From: Chitinophaga pinensis
GTDB taxonomy: Bacteria > Bacteroidota > Bacteroidia > M30B66
NCBI GenBank assembly: GCA_943333015.1
Contig: CALQRR010000073.1
Span: 1 to 7,507, forward strand
Reading direction: 5' to 3'
Length of the DNA stretch: 7,507 nt
Below are positions 1-6,212 of this stretch, piece by piece (position 1 is the stretch's first letter; every line of letters starts with the position of its first letter). The position numbers were made by a program, and so were the translations under genes. The notes below the pieces were generated by a model. It searched no databases, was not told where the DNA came from, and worked only from the letters and a program-made list of their open reading frames with translations.

Positions 1-1
1 G

Positions 2-1162
2 GGTACCGGTTCGGTAACCTCTGGTATAGGCTCCATCACGCAAAGCAATCTGTATACTTGCTCCGGTGGACGCACAACCAACCAAGGAACAATCACCGCC
101 AATGACCTCAGCATTTGGCCACTACCCGCTGCCGTAAATCTCACCAATTCCAGTTTTCCGGCCTCGTCCGATTTGTACAACAGCTGCGTTGGAGCAACTT
201 ACTCGACAGTGGACGAAGCTCTAGCAGTTCTCGATGGTTCCGATATTAGTACAATTGATCCAACCGGTGAAGTGATAACCGCTTTTGTTTTTGCGGACAA
301 CTATTTCGAAATGTATATCAATGGTATCGCTGTCGGGAAAGACAATGTGCCCTATACCCAGTTCAATTCCAGTATCGTTCGATTTCGCGTAAATCGGCCT
401 TTTGACATTGCCCTGTTGTTGATCGATTGGGAAGAGAATTTGGGCATTGGAACGGAGCTCAGTGGTGGATTTTCTCATCATTCGGGAGATGGAGGTCTGG
501 TGGCCGTTTTTAAGGATGAAGCCAACACCATCATCGCCACTACAAACAATGCATGGAAAGCGCAAACCTTTTACACGGCGCCTATTGTAGATTTAAGCTG
601 CCCGAATGAAATCGGACAAGAACGGTTGTCCGGAAATTGTTTGATTCAGGATTCAAACAATGGGGCTGCCTATTTTGGTTTGCACTGGCCGCGCCCCACT
701 GGATGGGAATCGTCCAACTTGGATGACGCATCGTGGCCTGTAGCGACCGTATTTACAAACGCACAAATTGGAGTCAACAATAAACCGGCGTATACCAATT
801 TCACATCCATTTTTGATGATCCTATTGAGGATGCTTCGTTCATCTGGAGTTCGAATCTGGTGCTCGACAATGAGGTCATCGTGCGGTACCGGGTTGAATA
901 TCCAACACAAACAGGCTCCATAATCCCGTCTAACTCCCGTCTGGAAATTTTCCCTAATCCAGCACGCGGGACTGTTTTCATTGGCTTTGCTGACAGGCGT
1001 CCAATTGAACAGGTGCGTCTCTTTAACGTGTTGGGAGAATGCCTGCTTCGTGAAGATACGTTTGGAGAGAAACTCGATGTTTCCCAACTCCGGCCCGGCC
1101 TTTATACCTTGTTTGTAAAGGATGGCTTTACTTCCTCCTTTCAAAAAATCATCCTTGAATAA
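2..1162 (+). CDS. Secreted T9SS-cargo protein with galactose-binding-like region (5' end outside window)
   Basis: The frame is open from base 2 to the TAA at 1160-1162, giving 386 visible residues without a start, so the gene begins upstream. The TTG at 173 is only an internal codon. Residues about 85-300 look like a sugar-binding jelly-roll: the DNYFEMYINGIAVG segment, then IDWEENLG, a late DDASWP and a closing SFIWSSN...VIVRYRV strand. These resemble the N-terminal galactose-binding-like folds of glycosidases. Residues about 313-386 form a T9SS type A sorting domain, with FPNP near 317, a VRLFNVLGE strand and a short KIILE end, so export to the cell surface or medium is expected. The two genes downstream are almost contiguous, suggesting one operon. 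From memory, related proteins often carry an N-terminal YHYH domain, but that part would lie outside the window. No catalytic residues were identified, and binding of a carbohydrate is inference. Confidence 0.82.
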   Translation, partial: GTGSVTSGIGSITQSNLYTCSGGRTTNQGTITANDLSIWPLPAAVNLTNSSFPASSDLYNSCVGATYSTVDEALAVLDGSDISTIDPTGEVITAFVFADNYFEMYINGIAVGKDNVPYTQFNSSIVRFRVNRPFDIALLLIDWEENLGIGTELSGGFSHHSGDGGLVAVFKDEANTIIATTNNAWKAQTFYTAPIVDLSCPNEIGQERLSGNCLIQDSNNGAAYFGLHWPRPTGWESSNLDDASWPVATVFTNAQIGVNNKPAYTNFTSIFDDPIEDASFIWSSNLVLDNEVIVRYRVEYPTQTGSIIPSNSRLEIFPNPARGTVFIGFADRRPIEQVRLFNVLGECLLREDTFGEKLDVSQLRPGLYTLFVKDGFTSSFQKIILE

Positions 1163-1173
1163 TTCTGGATTTC

Positions 1174-2364
1174 ATGCGTAAAAATTTGCTGCTTTTTAGT
1201 GTCCTGTTTCATGCAGGATTTATTTCCGCACAAAGCATACTTAAAACCATGAAACGGTTACCTGATACAGGCGAAACAACAAGCTATACCGCAACATTTG
1301 GCGAAGATGCGGACATTTCCATCAACGTTCCTTTTTTCATCCAACAAAACGACGGAACTGTTTTGGACACTGTAACCGGATTGTTGTGGCAAAAAACAGA
1401 TGGTGGGGATATGACCATCACCCAGGCATTGCTATATGCCGACACCTCAACGCTGGCGGGCTATACCGACTGGAGATTACCCCATGCACACGAAGGCTTC
1501 AGCATTCTCAATCATCAATTTACCAATCCGGCGCTCAATACTGCTGTATTCACAAGTACTTCAGCAGAATATTGGTGGACAAGCGACCGTCAATTAAACG
1601 ACACCAACAAAGTATGGGCAACCAATGCTGGTGGAGGAATTGGCAATCACCCGAAATCGGAAACGCACAGTGCCGGAGGAACCAAATATTTTCACGCCCG
1701 ACTCGTTCGGGATGTGAATCCGCCACTTTTGATCGATGCGCATTTTACGGATAACGGCGATGGCACAACGACCGATCATCTGACAGAATTAATATGGCAA
1801 AAAATCCCGGTGAGTGATTCCTTGACTTGGGAGCAGGCCCTTCAATATGCCGATACGCTGACATTAGCAAACGAAACCGATTGGCGTTTACCCAATATCA
1901 AAGAATTGCAATCGATCAATGAGGAAAGTAGGATGAATCCTTCCCTGAATGGCAGCTTTTTTACAAACGCCGGATTTGCCAAATACTGGTCTTCCACAAC
2001 GCTTCCCAATCAAACGTCGAAAGCCTGGTATTTAGATACCCGTTTTGGAATTACAACCTATGCCTTAAAGACCAGCAGGCTCTTAATTCATTGTGTTAGA
2101 AGCAACACAAGCGTCATCACGGCTATTCCCCAAGCGGAAAAGAACGCCGAAAGTGTGTATGCATTCCCCAACCCATTTTCATCTACCATTCAGGTTGCTC
2201 AGCTAAATCCCTCCGCAATTGTTTCGCTTTATTCGTCCGTAGGACAATTGATCTACCGTGGAAATGCCTTGCAAATACAAGATTTCTCTCACTTGACGAG
2301 TGGTCATTACTGGCTGTTCGTGGATGGTGAACAATCAACCGGCATTCCTTTGATCAAGAAATAA
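1174..2364 (+). CDS. Secreted protein with two DUF1566 (Lcl_C) domains and T9SS sorting tail
   Basis: The 396-residue protein starts at an ATG 11 bases after the preceding stop. Residues 1-20 form a signal peptide (basic MRKN, hydrophobic stretch, probable cut near ISAQ). Two homologous DUF1566/Lcl_C domains follow at about 61-180 and 190-309. Each has the TGLLWQK or TELIWQK opening, a central TDWRLP motif, a YWW/YWSS aromatic cluster and a closing RLVRD or HCVRS strand. Residues about 328-396 are a T9SS type A domain with FPNP at 331-334 and a VSLYSSVGQLIY strand. This family occurs in secreted and surface proteins, including a Legionella collagen-like adhesin, and has a C-type-lectin-like character, so a binding or adhesive role is plausible but not shown. 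It abuts the HupE-like gene with no spacer, which suggests translational coupling. Confidence 0.88.
   Translation: MRKNLLLFSVLFHAGFISAQSILKTMKRLPDTGETTSYTATFGEDADISINVPFFIQQNDGTVLDTVTGLLWQKTDGGDMTITQALLYADTSTLAGYTDWRLPHAHEGFSILNHQFTNPALNTAVFTSTSAEYWWTSDRQLNDTNKVWATNAGGGIGNHPKSETHSAGGTKYFHARLVRDVNPPLLIDAHFTDNGDGTTTDHLTELIWQKIPVSDSLTWEQALQYADTLTLANETDWRLPNIKELQSINEESRMNPSLNGSFFTNAGFAKYWSSTTLPNQTSKAWYLDTRFGITTYALKTSRLLIHCVRSNTSVITAIPQAEKNAESVYAFPNPFSSTIQVAQLNPSAIVSLYSSVGQLIYRGNALQIQDFSHLTSGHYWLFVDGEQSTGIPLIKK
1354..2100 (+). repeat. Tandem duplication of the DUF1566 domain within one gene
   Basis: Two diverged copies of about 120 codons lie head to tail (about 1354-1713 and 1741-2100). The strongest matches are LLWQK against LIWQK, QALLYADTSTLA against QALQYADTLTLA, and TDWRLPH against TDWRLPN. 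The DNA matches only locally, for example tggcaaaaaa at about 1387 and 1796, so the duplication is old and selected at the protein level. Copy 1 has a longer glycine-rich loop (NAGGGIGNHP) between its aromatic cluster and last strand. Confidence 0.8.
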
Positions 2365-2868
2365 ATGGGAAGTGTTCATTCTGCCGTGTATTATCTCGAA
2401 CTGGGTTTCGAACACATATGGCCGCTCGGACTGGATCATATCCTTTTTATTACCAGTATTTTCCTCATCAACTCCCGCTTAAAACAGGCTATTATTCAAT
2501 GCACTGTTTTTACGCTTGCACACAGCATTACCCTTGTCTTGACTGCACTCGGAATTCTCTTTCCCAACCCGATAATTGTTGAGCCACTTATTGCCTTTTC
2601 GATTTTGGTTACCTCATTGGAGAACATTTTTACGAATCGTTTAGGCCCTAGTCGATTGCTTTTAATCTTTCTGTTTGGCTTGATGCACGGAATGGGCTTT
2701 GCCTCAGCATTATTAAATGCCGGAATTGAGAAATCCTCCATGATCTCGTCCTTCATCTTTTTCAATATCGGTGTAGAATTGGGGCAGGTTAGCATCATTT
2801 TGTTACTGTATTATTCAATTAGCTTTTGGTTTTCGGAAAAAAGTTGGTACAACACCCGAATCGTCTAA
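2365..2868 (+). CDS. HupE/UreJ-family integral membrane protein, C-terminally shortened
   Basis: This 167-residue polytopic membrane protein matches the HupE/UreJ_2-type family. Visible family signatures are GFEHIWPLGLDHILF (residues 14-28, with His17, Asp24 and His25), FTLAHSITLVL (49-59, His53), VEPLIAFSI (72-80, Glu73), FGLMHGMGFA (104-113, His108) and NIGVELGQ (134-141, Glu138). About five hydrophobic helices are present. HupE and UreJ proteins of proteobacteria are linked to nickel uptake for hydrogenase and urease; whether this branch moves nickel, another metal or something else is unknown, and no hydrogenase or urease gene is in view. The ATG directly follows the TAA of the DUF1566 gene. 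The frame stops at TAA 2866-2868, one helix short of the expected end, so the gene may be a recent pseudogene, a functional shortened form, or carry a sequence error. Confidence 0.85.
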   Translation: MGSVHSAVYYLELGFEHIWPLGLDHILFITSIFLINSRLKQAIIQCTVFTLAHSITLVLTALGILFPNPIIVEPLIAFSILVTSLENIFTNRLGPSRLLLIFLFGLMHGMGFASALLNAGIEKSSMISSFIFFNIGVELGQVSIILLLYYSISFWFSEKSWYNTRIV

Positions 2869-2928
2869 CCCTTGTCGAGCGTTATTGCTTGTATTGCTCT
2901 TTACTGGACCGTTGAACGCTTAATTTAA
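2866..2928 (+). pseudogene. In-frame stop plus remnant of the HupE-like last helix
   Basis: Directly after TAA 2866-2868 the same frame stays open for 19 codons to a second TAA at 2926-2928. The codons read PLSSVIACIALYWTVERLI, a hydrophobic helix capped by ERLI. It looks like the natural C-terminal helix of a HupE/UreJ-like protein, which would then total about 187 residues. No frameshift is needed: a single base change in the TAA codon would restore the frame. I see no evidence that decides between true nonsense mutation, readthrough and base-calling error. Confidence 0.6.
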
Positions 2929-3050
2929 CTCCTCCAGAAATAAACCGCGTTGACGCTTTTACTGGAGATGTGATTGTTTTTACCAGTTCGATGACTCTGA
3001 ATGTGGAATCACTATCTTGCTGAACCGATACAACCGACCATTTTCCGGAT
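2929..3050. other. Intergenic gap between the HupE-like gene and the lipoprotein gene
   Basis: No start-bearing gene was found here. An imperfect hairpin is possible: CTCCAG at 2932-2937 pairs with CTGGAG at 2962-2967, enclosing GCG/CGC around a TTGA loop. It lacks a following T-run, so a terminator call would be weak. A frame without a start codon is open over 2916-3023. The promoter of the lipoprotein gene should lie here, but I could not identify a clear Bacteroidota-type TTTG / TAnnTTTG pair. Confidence 0.35.
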
Positions 3051-3569
3051 ATGCTGACTTCTGTTTCTAGATTGAAAAGACATTTAATTCATACCCTTAC
3101 ACTTGCTTTTCTTCTTACAGCAATGGCATGTGGCGATGCCATTAAACAAGGTGATGCATTGTCTCAGGAAGACCTGAAATACATCCGAAGCTTGGGGATT
3201 TTGGAAGAGGGGGAAACCATTTTACTATTCGATTCTCAGGGCGCATTTGGCGGGAAACGGAATTCCGGAAATTTTATTACGGATAAACGCGTTGCTACCT
3301 ATTGGATTGATGAGCACGATTCACAGGAAAATTTGGTCGAAAGTGCTTTCTATCCAGATATTGATACACTACTGACAAAAGACATGTCCCAATCGGCTAC
3401 GTATGCATCTTATCTCGAAGTAAAAACCAAGGACAAACGAAATTTCCGTGTTACGGTAGATGGAAAGGAGCATGAACTTCAGCAATTTTTCGATCTGGCA
3501 ATTTCACAATGGCGCAAAAATCGGGGAACGCCGGCAATTGTCCCGGTAGCTGCAGATACTCTCCAATAA
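3051..3569 (+). CDS. Small putative lipoprotein of unknown function, possibly PH-like
   Basis: The 172-residue protein has a basic start (RLKRHLIH), a hydrophobic stretch and then LLTAMAC with Cys27, a lipobox-like site with Ala rather than the usual Leu at -3. That suggests a lipoprotein anchored in a membrane, facing the periplasm or the surface. The mature part (about 38-160) is a compact single domain: an ILEEGETILLFDSQG strand pair, then SGNFITDKRVATYWI, then an amphipathic end (ELQQFFDLAISQWRKN). This pattern of strands with a C-terminal helix resembles bacterial pleckstrin-homology-like domains, but that is inference from the pattern alone. It has no recognised catalytic motif. An alternative TTG start at 3072 would leave a shorter n-region. 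It is convergent with the Kazal-inhibitor gene, with 13 bases between the stops. Confidence 0.72.
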   Translation: MLTSVSRLKRHLIHTLTLAFLLTAMACGDAIKQGDALSQEDLKYIRSLGILEEGETILLFDSQGAFGGKRNSGNFITDKRVATYWIDEHDSQENLVESAFYPDIDTLLTKDMSQSATYASYLEVKTKDKRNFRVTVDGKEHELQQFFDLAISQWRKNRGTPAIVPVAADTLQ

Positions 3570-3577
3570 TCCGATTT

Positions 3578-3603
3578 ATAAATCAGGGATTTATCTGATT
3601 TAT
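3578..3603. terminator. Candidate bidirectional hairpin between convergent genes
   Basis: ATAAATCAG (3578-3586) and CTGATTTAT (3595-3603) form a perfect 9-bp inverted repeat with an 8-base loop. The hairpin lies just after the lipoprotein stop and overlaps the last codons and stop of the minus-strand Kazal gene. The position fits a shared terminator. The stem is AT-rich and no long T-run follows on either strand, so strength is doubtful. Confidence 0.35.
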
Positions 3604-4068
3604 GAGTAAGCGCTTGACTTTGATCACACCGTTGGCTTCCACCACAATGAAAAACATGCCGTTTCCAAAGCCGCGTACATCGGGGTATAATTCGATGTCG
3701 GCAAATTGTCGAGAAACCTGGTAATACATCTGACGAAAGAAGGTGTCGAAGATCCAAACATTGATATCGGTAACACCTTTGCAAAGCACTTTAAGCTTCA
3801 ATTCACCCGCAGTTGCAACGGGATTGGGATAGAAATCGAAATCCATGAACTCGCATGGACCTTGTGTGAAATTGAGCAGCCCTTGACCGTAAGCCAGACA
3901 TTCGTTCCTGTATGTTATGTTGTCACACCCACACACGGGAGCGTACAAAGTTCCATAACAGGGATTGTTAGAAACCAATGTACTGTCCTTGCACACATTC
4001 GGATTGAACACCTGAGAGTGCGCGGATGCAGAAATCAACAATACTAAAACGGTGAAAAGTTTTCTCAT
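3583..4068 (-). CDS. Secreted Kazal-type protease inhibitor with T9SS-like tail
   Basis: The 161-residue protein has a signal peptide (MRKLFTVLVLLISASAHSQ, about 1-19). A Kazal-type serine protease inhibitor domain follows at about 26-72, with Cys26, Cys37, Cys46, Cys48, Cys57 and Cys72 and the hallmark YAPVCGCDNITYRNEC. The region from about 77 to 161 opens with FYPNP and has the beta-rich pattern of a T9SS type A sorting domain (INVWIFDTF, GMFFIVVEANG, KRLLIN). The protein is therefore expected to be exported and perhaps surface-bound, blocking serine proteases from other organisms or from the cell itself; the target is unknown. The Cys37-Cys46 spacing is eight residues rather than the classical seven, and a seventh cysteine (Cys96) sits in the tail. 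The start lies 3 bases after the selD stop, so it is probably co-transcribed with selD. Confidence 0.87.
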   Translation of the reverse strand: MRKLFTVLVLLISASAHSQVFNPNVCKDSTLVSNNPCYGTLYAPVCGCDNITYRNECLAYGQGLLNFTQGPCEFMDFDFYPNPVATAGELKLKVLCKGVTDINVWIFDTFFRQMYYQVSRQFADIELYPDVRGFGNGMFFIVVEANGVIKVKRLLINQINP

Positions 4069-4071
4069 AAG

Positions 4072-5121
4072 CTATGCACTGACAAATATAGACTTCTCTC
4101 CGCGTGCAAGCAAGCTCCCGATTGGTGAAACCGGGCAGTTGTGCTGACGCAGAATCTCTTCCACCTCCTCTCGTGCACTAGGATCGGCAGCGATGAGCAG
4201 TCCGCCGCTGGTTTGGGGATCGCAAAGCAGTAACAATTGTTCCCCTGTGAGTTCGGTGATGCTGTCTTTGAGCCAGGAAAATGTTTTCATGGTCATATCG
4301 GGATAGATGAACCGGTCGAGGTAGGATTTCACGCATTCTAAACGTGGTACAGTGCTGAACTGTATCTCAGCTGAAAGTTGGCTGCCTTCACACATCTCGT
4401 TCAAATGTCCGAGTAAGCCAAAACCAGTTACGTCGGTCATGGCATGAACACCGGTATGCTTTGCTAGATCGGCACCGCAGCGGTTGAGTGTTTTCATCCA
4501 GTTGACAGCTTCGGCCAAATGTTCGGATTCGGCGAGGCCGCGTCGGGAGGCTGTTGTTACGATACCTAAACCGAGTGGTTTTGTGAGATACAGCAAATCA
4601 CCTGCTTTTCCGGTACTGTTTTTCCGAATGTTCTCAAGGAGCATTTTACCCGTTACTGCCAGACCGAAAAAAGGCTCTGGTGAATCGATGGTATGACCAC
4701 CGGCAATCGGAATTCCTGCCTGTTCACACATCGAACGTGCGCCTTGCATAACCTCTGAAGCGAGCGCAGCAGGCAACTTATCAACCGGCCAGCCCAGAAT
4801 GGCCAGCGCCAGAAGTGGAGAACCGCCCATCGCATACACATCGCTGATCGCATTGGTAGCGGCAATCGCCCCAAAATCAAACGCATCATCCACAATGGGC
4901 ATAAAGAAATCGGTGGTGGAAACCAGTGCTGATCCATCGCCCAGATCCATCACCGCGGCATCATCGCTTTCGGCATTTCCAACAAGCAACGCTGGAAATT
5001 CTTGTCCATTGCGGTGATTTTGCAACATGTCCTTTAACACGGCTGGCGCTATTTTACAACCACAGCCTGCACCATGTGCAAATTGGGTAAGGCGGATGGC
5101 TTCTGAGGTGACGTCGGTCAT
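4072..5121 (-). CDS. selD: Selenide, water dikinase (selenophosphate synthetase), cysteine form
   Basis: SelD converts selenide and ATP to selenophosphate, AMP and phosphate, the cytosolic selenium donor. The 349-residue product is close to E. coli SelD (347). The glycine-rich N-terminal loop HGAGCGCK carries Cys20, Cys22 and Lys23, matching E. coli Cys17, Cys19 and Lys20; the active-site residue is cysteine, not selenocysteine. Metal/ATP-site aspartates are visible at 54 (SDDAAV), 71 (TTDFF) and 94 (SDVYAMGG), followed by GGHTI at 141-145, DVTGFGLLGH and DPQTSGGLL near the end. I chose the ATG at 5119-5121, not the in-frame ATG 10 codons upstream. It gives a normal-length N-terminus and an exact ATGA overlap with the mnmH stop, implying translational coupling. 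No selA, selB or selenocysteine tRNA is in the window, so its visible client is MnmH. Confidence 0.97.
   Translation of the reverse strand: MTDVTSEAIRLTQFAHGAGCGCKIAPAVLKDMLQNHRNGQEFPALLVGNAESDDAAVMDLGDGSALVSTTDFFMPIVDDAFDFGAIAATNAISDVYAMGGSPLLALAILGWPVDKLPAALASEVMQGARSMCEQAGIPIAGGHTIDSPEPFFGLAVTGKMLLENIRKNSTGKAGDLLYLTKPLGLGIVTTASRRGLAESEHLAEAVNWMKTLNRCGADLAKHTGVHAMTDVTGFGLLGHLNEMCEGSQLSAEIQFSTVPRLECVKSYLDRFIYPDMTMKTFSWLKDSITELTGEQLLLLCDPQTSGGLLIAADPSAREEVEEILRQHNCPVSPIGSLLARGEKSIFVSA
5118..5121 (-). promoter_or_regulatory. ATGA stop/start overlap coupling mnmH to selD
   Basis: On the minus strand the selD ATG (5121-5119) overlaps the mnmH TGA (5120-5118) by two bases within ATGA. Such junctions usually mean that ribosomes ending on the first gene restart on the second. 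This fits matched supply of selenophosphate and its consumer, and it decides the selD start. Confidence 0.75.
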
Positions 5122-6122
5122 GAGGTTGGGGTTTGTTGTTGCTTCATCCAATGGAGGATGTTCTGTGCGATTTCCGTCGCATCAAGTCGGGCACATTCCA
5201 ATGTACTGATCATACTAGGATCCCGGTGATCTTGAGTGAACTGATAGGATTTATCGTAATAAAGTAAAGTGATTTGGGCAACGGAATAAAGATCATCTGC
5301 TTCGAGCGCTTCTAAACATGCTTTAACATGTTGTCCGCCAAGGCGTTTACCAATCTTCATCACAGAAGCGGCCAAGGCTTCTTTTCCAAACTGACCGTAT
5401 TCACGCACCAGAAAATCGAGTCGTTCGTTCAAGGGCAGCTCGATGCGTAGCAAAGGTGCCGTTAACATCTGTTTCCAAAGATGATCCTGAATAAATACAG
5501 CACCAATTTTCCGGGATTCATCTTCCAACCAAATGCGCTCGGAGCCGTTCATTGTCTGCAAGTTTGCGTGAAGATTGTTTTCAAATTGCTCGATACTGGG
5601 CTGTGCTTTTTCTCCCAAAGCGCCAAATGCAGAACCTTTGTGATGCGCCAATCCTTCCAGATCGATGACGCGTTCGCCTAAGGCATGAAGGGCATGCAGC
5701 ACATAGGTTTTTCCGCTTCCGGTGGGACCGCCAAGAATATGGTAATTCCGTTTTACCGCCAGATCCTGCAACACCTGTTGACGGTATGTTTTGTATCCGC
5801 CAGGCAGCACATCAACGCTAAAACCTGCCTGACGCAACAACCAGCCAACACTGCCACTGCGCATTCCGCCGCGCCAGCAATGTACACGAACCGTGCGAGC
5901 AGGTGCAATGAGCAGCGCTTTTTCTACCAGTGCGGCCATCTTAGGCCCCACTATGCGCAATCCCTCAAGCACAGCAGCGTCGTGGCCTTCCTTTTTGTAC
6001 AACGTGCCCACCCGAGTGCGCTCATCATTCTCAAAAAGTGGAAGATTTAAAGCACCTGGAATGTGCCCTTGTTCAAATTCTGCCGGAGAGCGGACATCCA
6101 GAAGCGGGCTATTCTCAATCAT
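5118..6122 (-). CDS. mnmH: tRNA 2-selenouridine synthase (rhodanese plus P-loop domains)
   Basis: MnmH (SelU, YbbB) replaces the sulfur of 2-thiouridine at wobble position 34 of tRNA-Lys, -Glu and -Gln with selenium, through an S-geranyl intermediate and selenophosphate. The 334-residue protein has an N-terminal rhodanese domain (about 5-115: LLDVRSPAEFEQGHIPGA; active-site loop HCWRGGMRS with catalytic Cys82). A P-loop domain follows, with Walker A GPTGSGKT at 132-139. Further family features are ERIWLEDESRKIG and a C-terminal helical region containing LLYYDKSY. It is somewhat shorter than E. coli SelU (364), partly at the N-terminus. The ATG is fixed by an in-frame TAA four codons upstream, and the first rhodanese strand is intact. 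It is coupled to selD. Confidence 0.96.
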   Translation of the reverse strand: MIENSPLLDVRSPAEFEQGHIPGALNLPLFENDERTRVGTLYKKEGHDAAVLEGLRIVGPKMAALVEKALLIAPARTVRVHCWRGGMRSGSVGWLLRQAGFSVDVLPGGYKTYRQQVLQDLAVKRNYHILGGPTGSGKTYVLHALHALGERVIDLEGLAHHKGSAFGALGEKAQPSIEQFENNLHANLQTMNGSERIWLEDESRKIGAVFIQDHLWKQMLTAPLLRIELPLNERLDFLVREYGQFGKEALAASVMKIGKRLGGQHVKACLEALEADDLYSVAQITLLYYDKSYQFTQDHRDPSMISTLECARLDATEIAQNILHWMKQQQTPTS

Positions 6123-6212
6123 GGGTGCAAGTTAATCCGAAGTCTTCAACAAAATCGTTCCTCCAAATTCTGTAAACCTGTCAGACGTTTTTGAAACAAG
6201 GGAAATATTCTT
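6123..6212. other. Spacer between the M24-like gene and mnmH
   Basis: This 90-base gap is the only sizeable break in the minus-strand gene run, so a promoter for mnmH-selD-Kazal is most likely here. I could not find a clean TTTG / TAnnTTTG promoter pair or a strong hairpin. A GGAGGAA on the minus strand (6164-6158) lies about 36 bases before the mnmH ATG, too far to act as its ribosome site. Confidence 0.3.

Noticed and set aside
173..175. TTG as the start of the first gene
   Set aside because: The same frame is open to the window edge with sensible protein sequence, and no signal peptide follows the TTG.
3706..4047. Plus-strand open frame opposite the Kazal gene
   Set aside because: It is a shadow: the minus-strand frame has a signal peptide, a Kazal domain and a sorting tail, while this one shows no motif.
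5052..5070. Selenocysteine in the SelD active site
   Set aside because: The codons of the HGAGCGCK loop are ordinary cysteine codons with no in-frame TGA.
5122..5151. Upstream ATG as the selD start
   Set aside because: It would add ten residues not typical of the family and overlap mnmH by 34 bases. The ATG at 5121 gives a standard ATGA junction.
6123..6164. Leader mini-gene before mnmH (GGAGGAA followed by a five-codon TTG frame)
   Set aside because: It is very short, has a TTG start, and Shine-Dalgarno sites are not reliable in this phylum.
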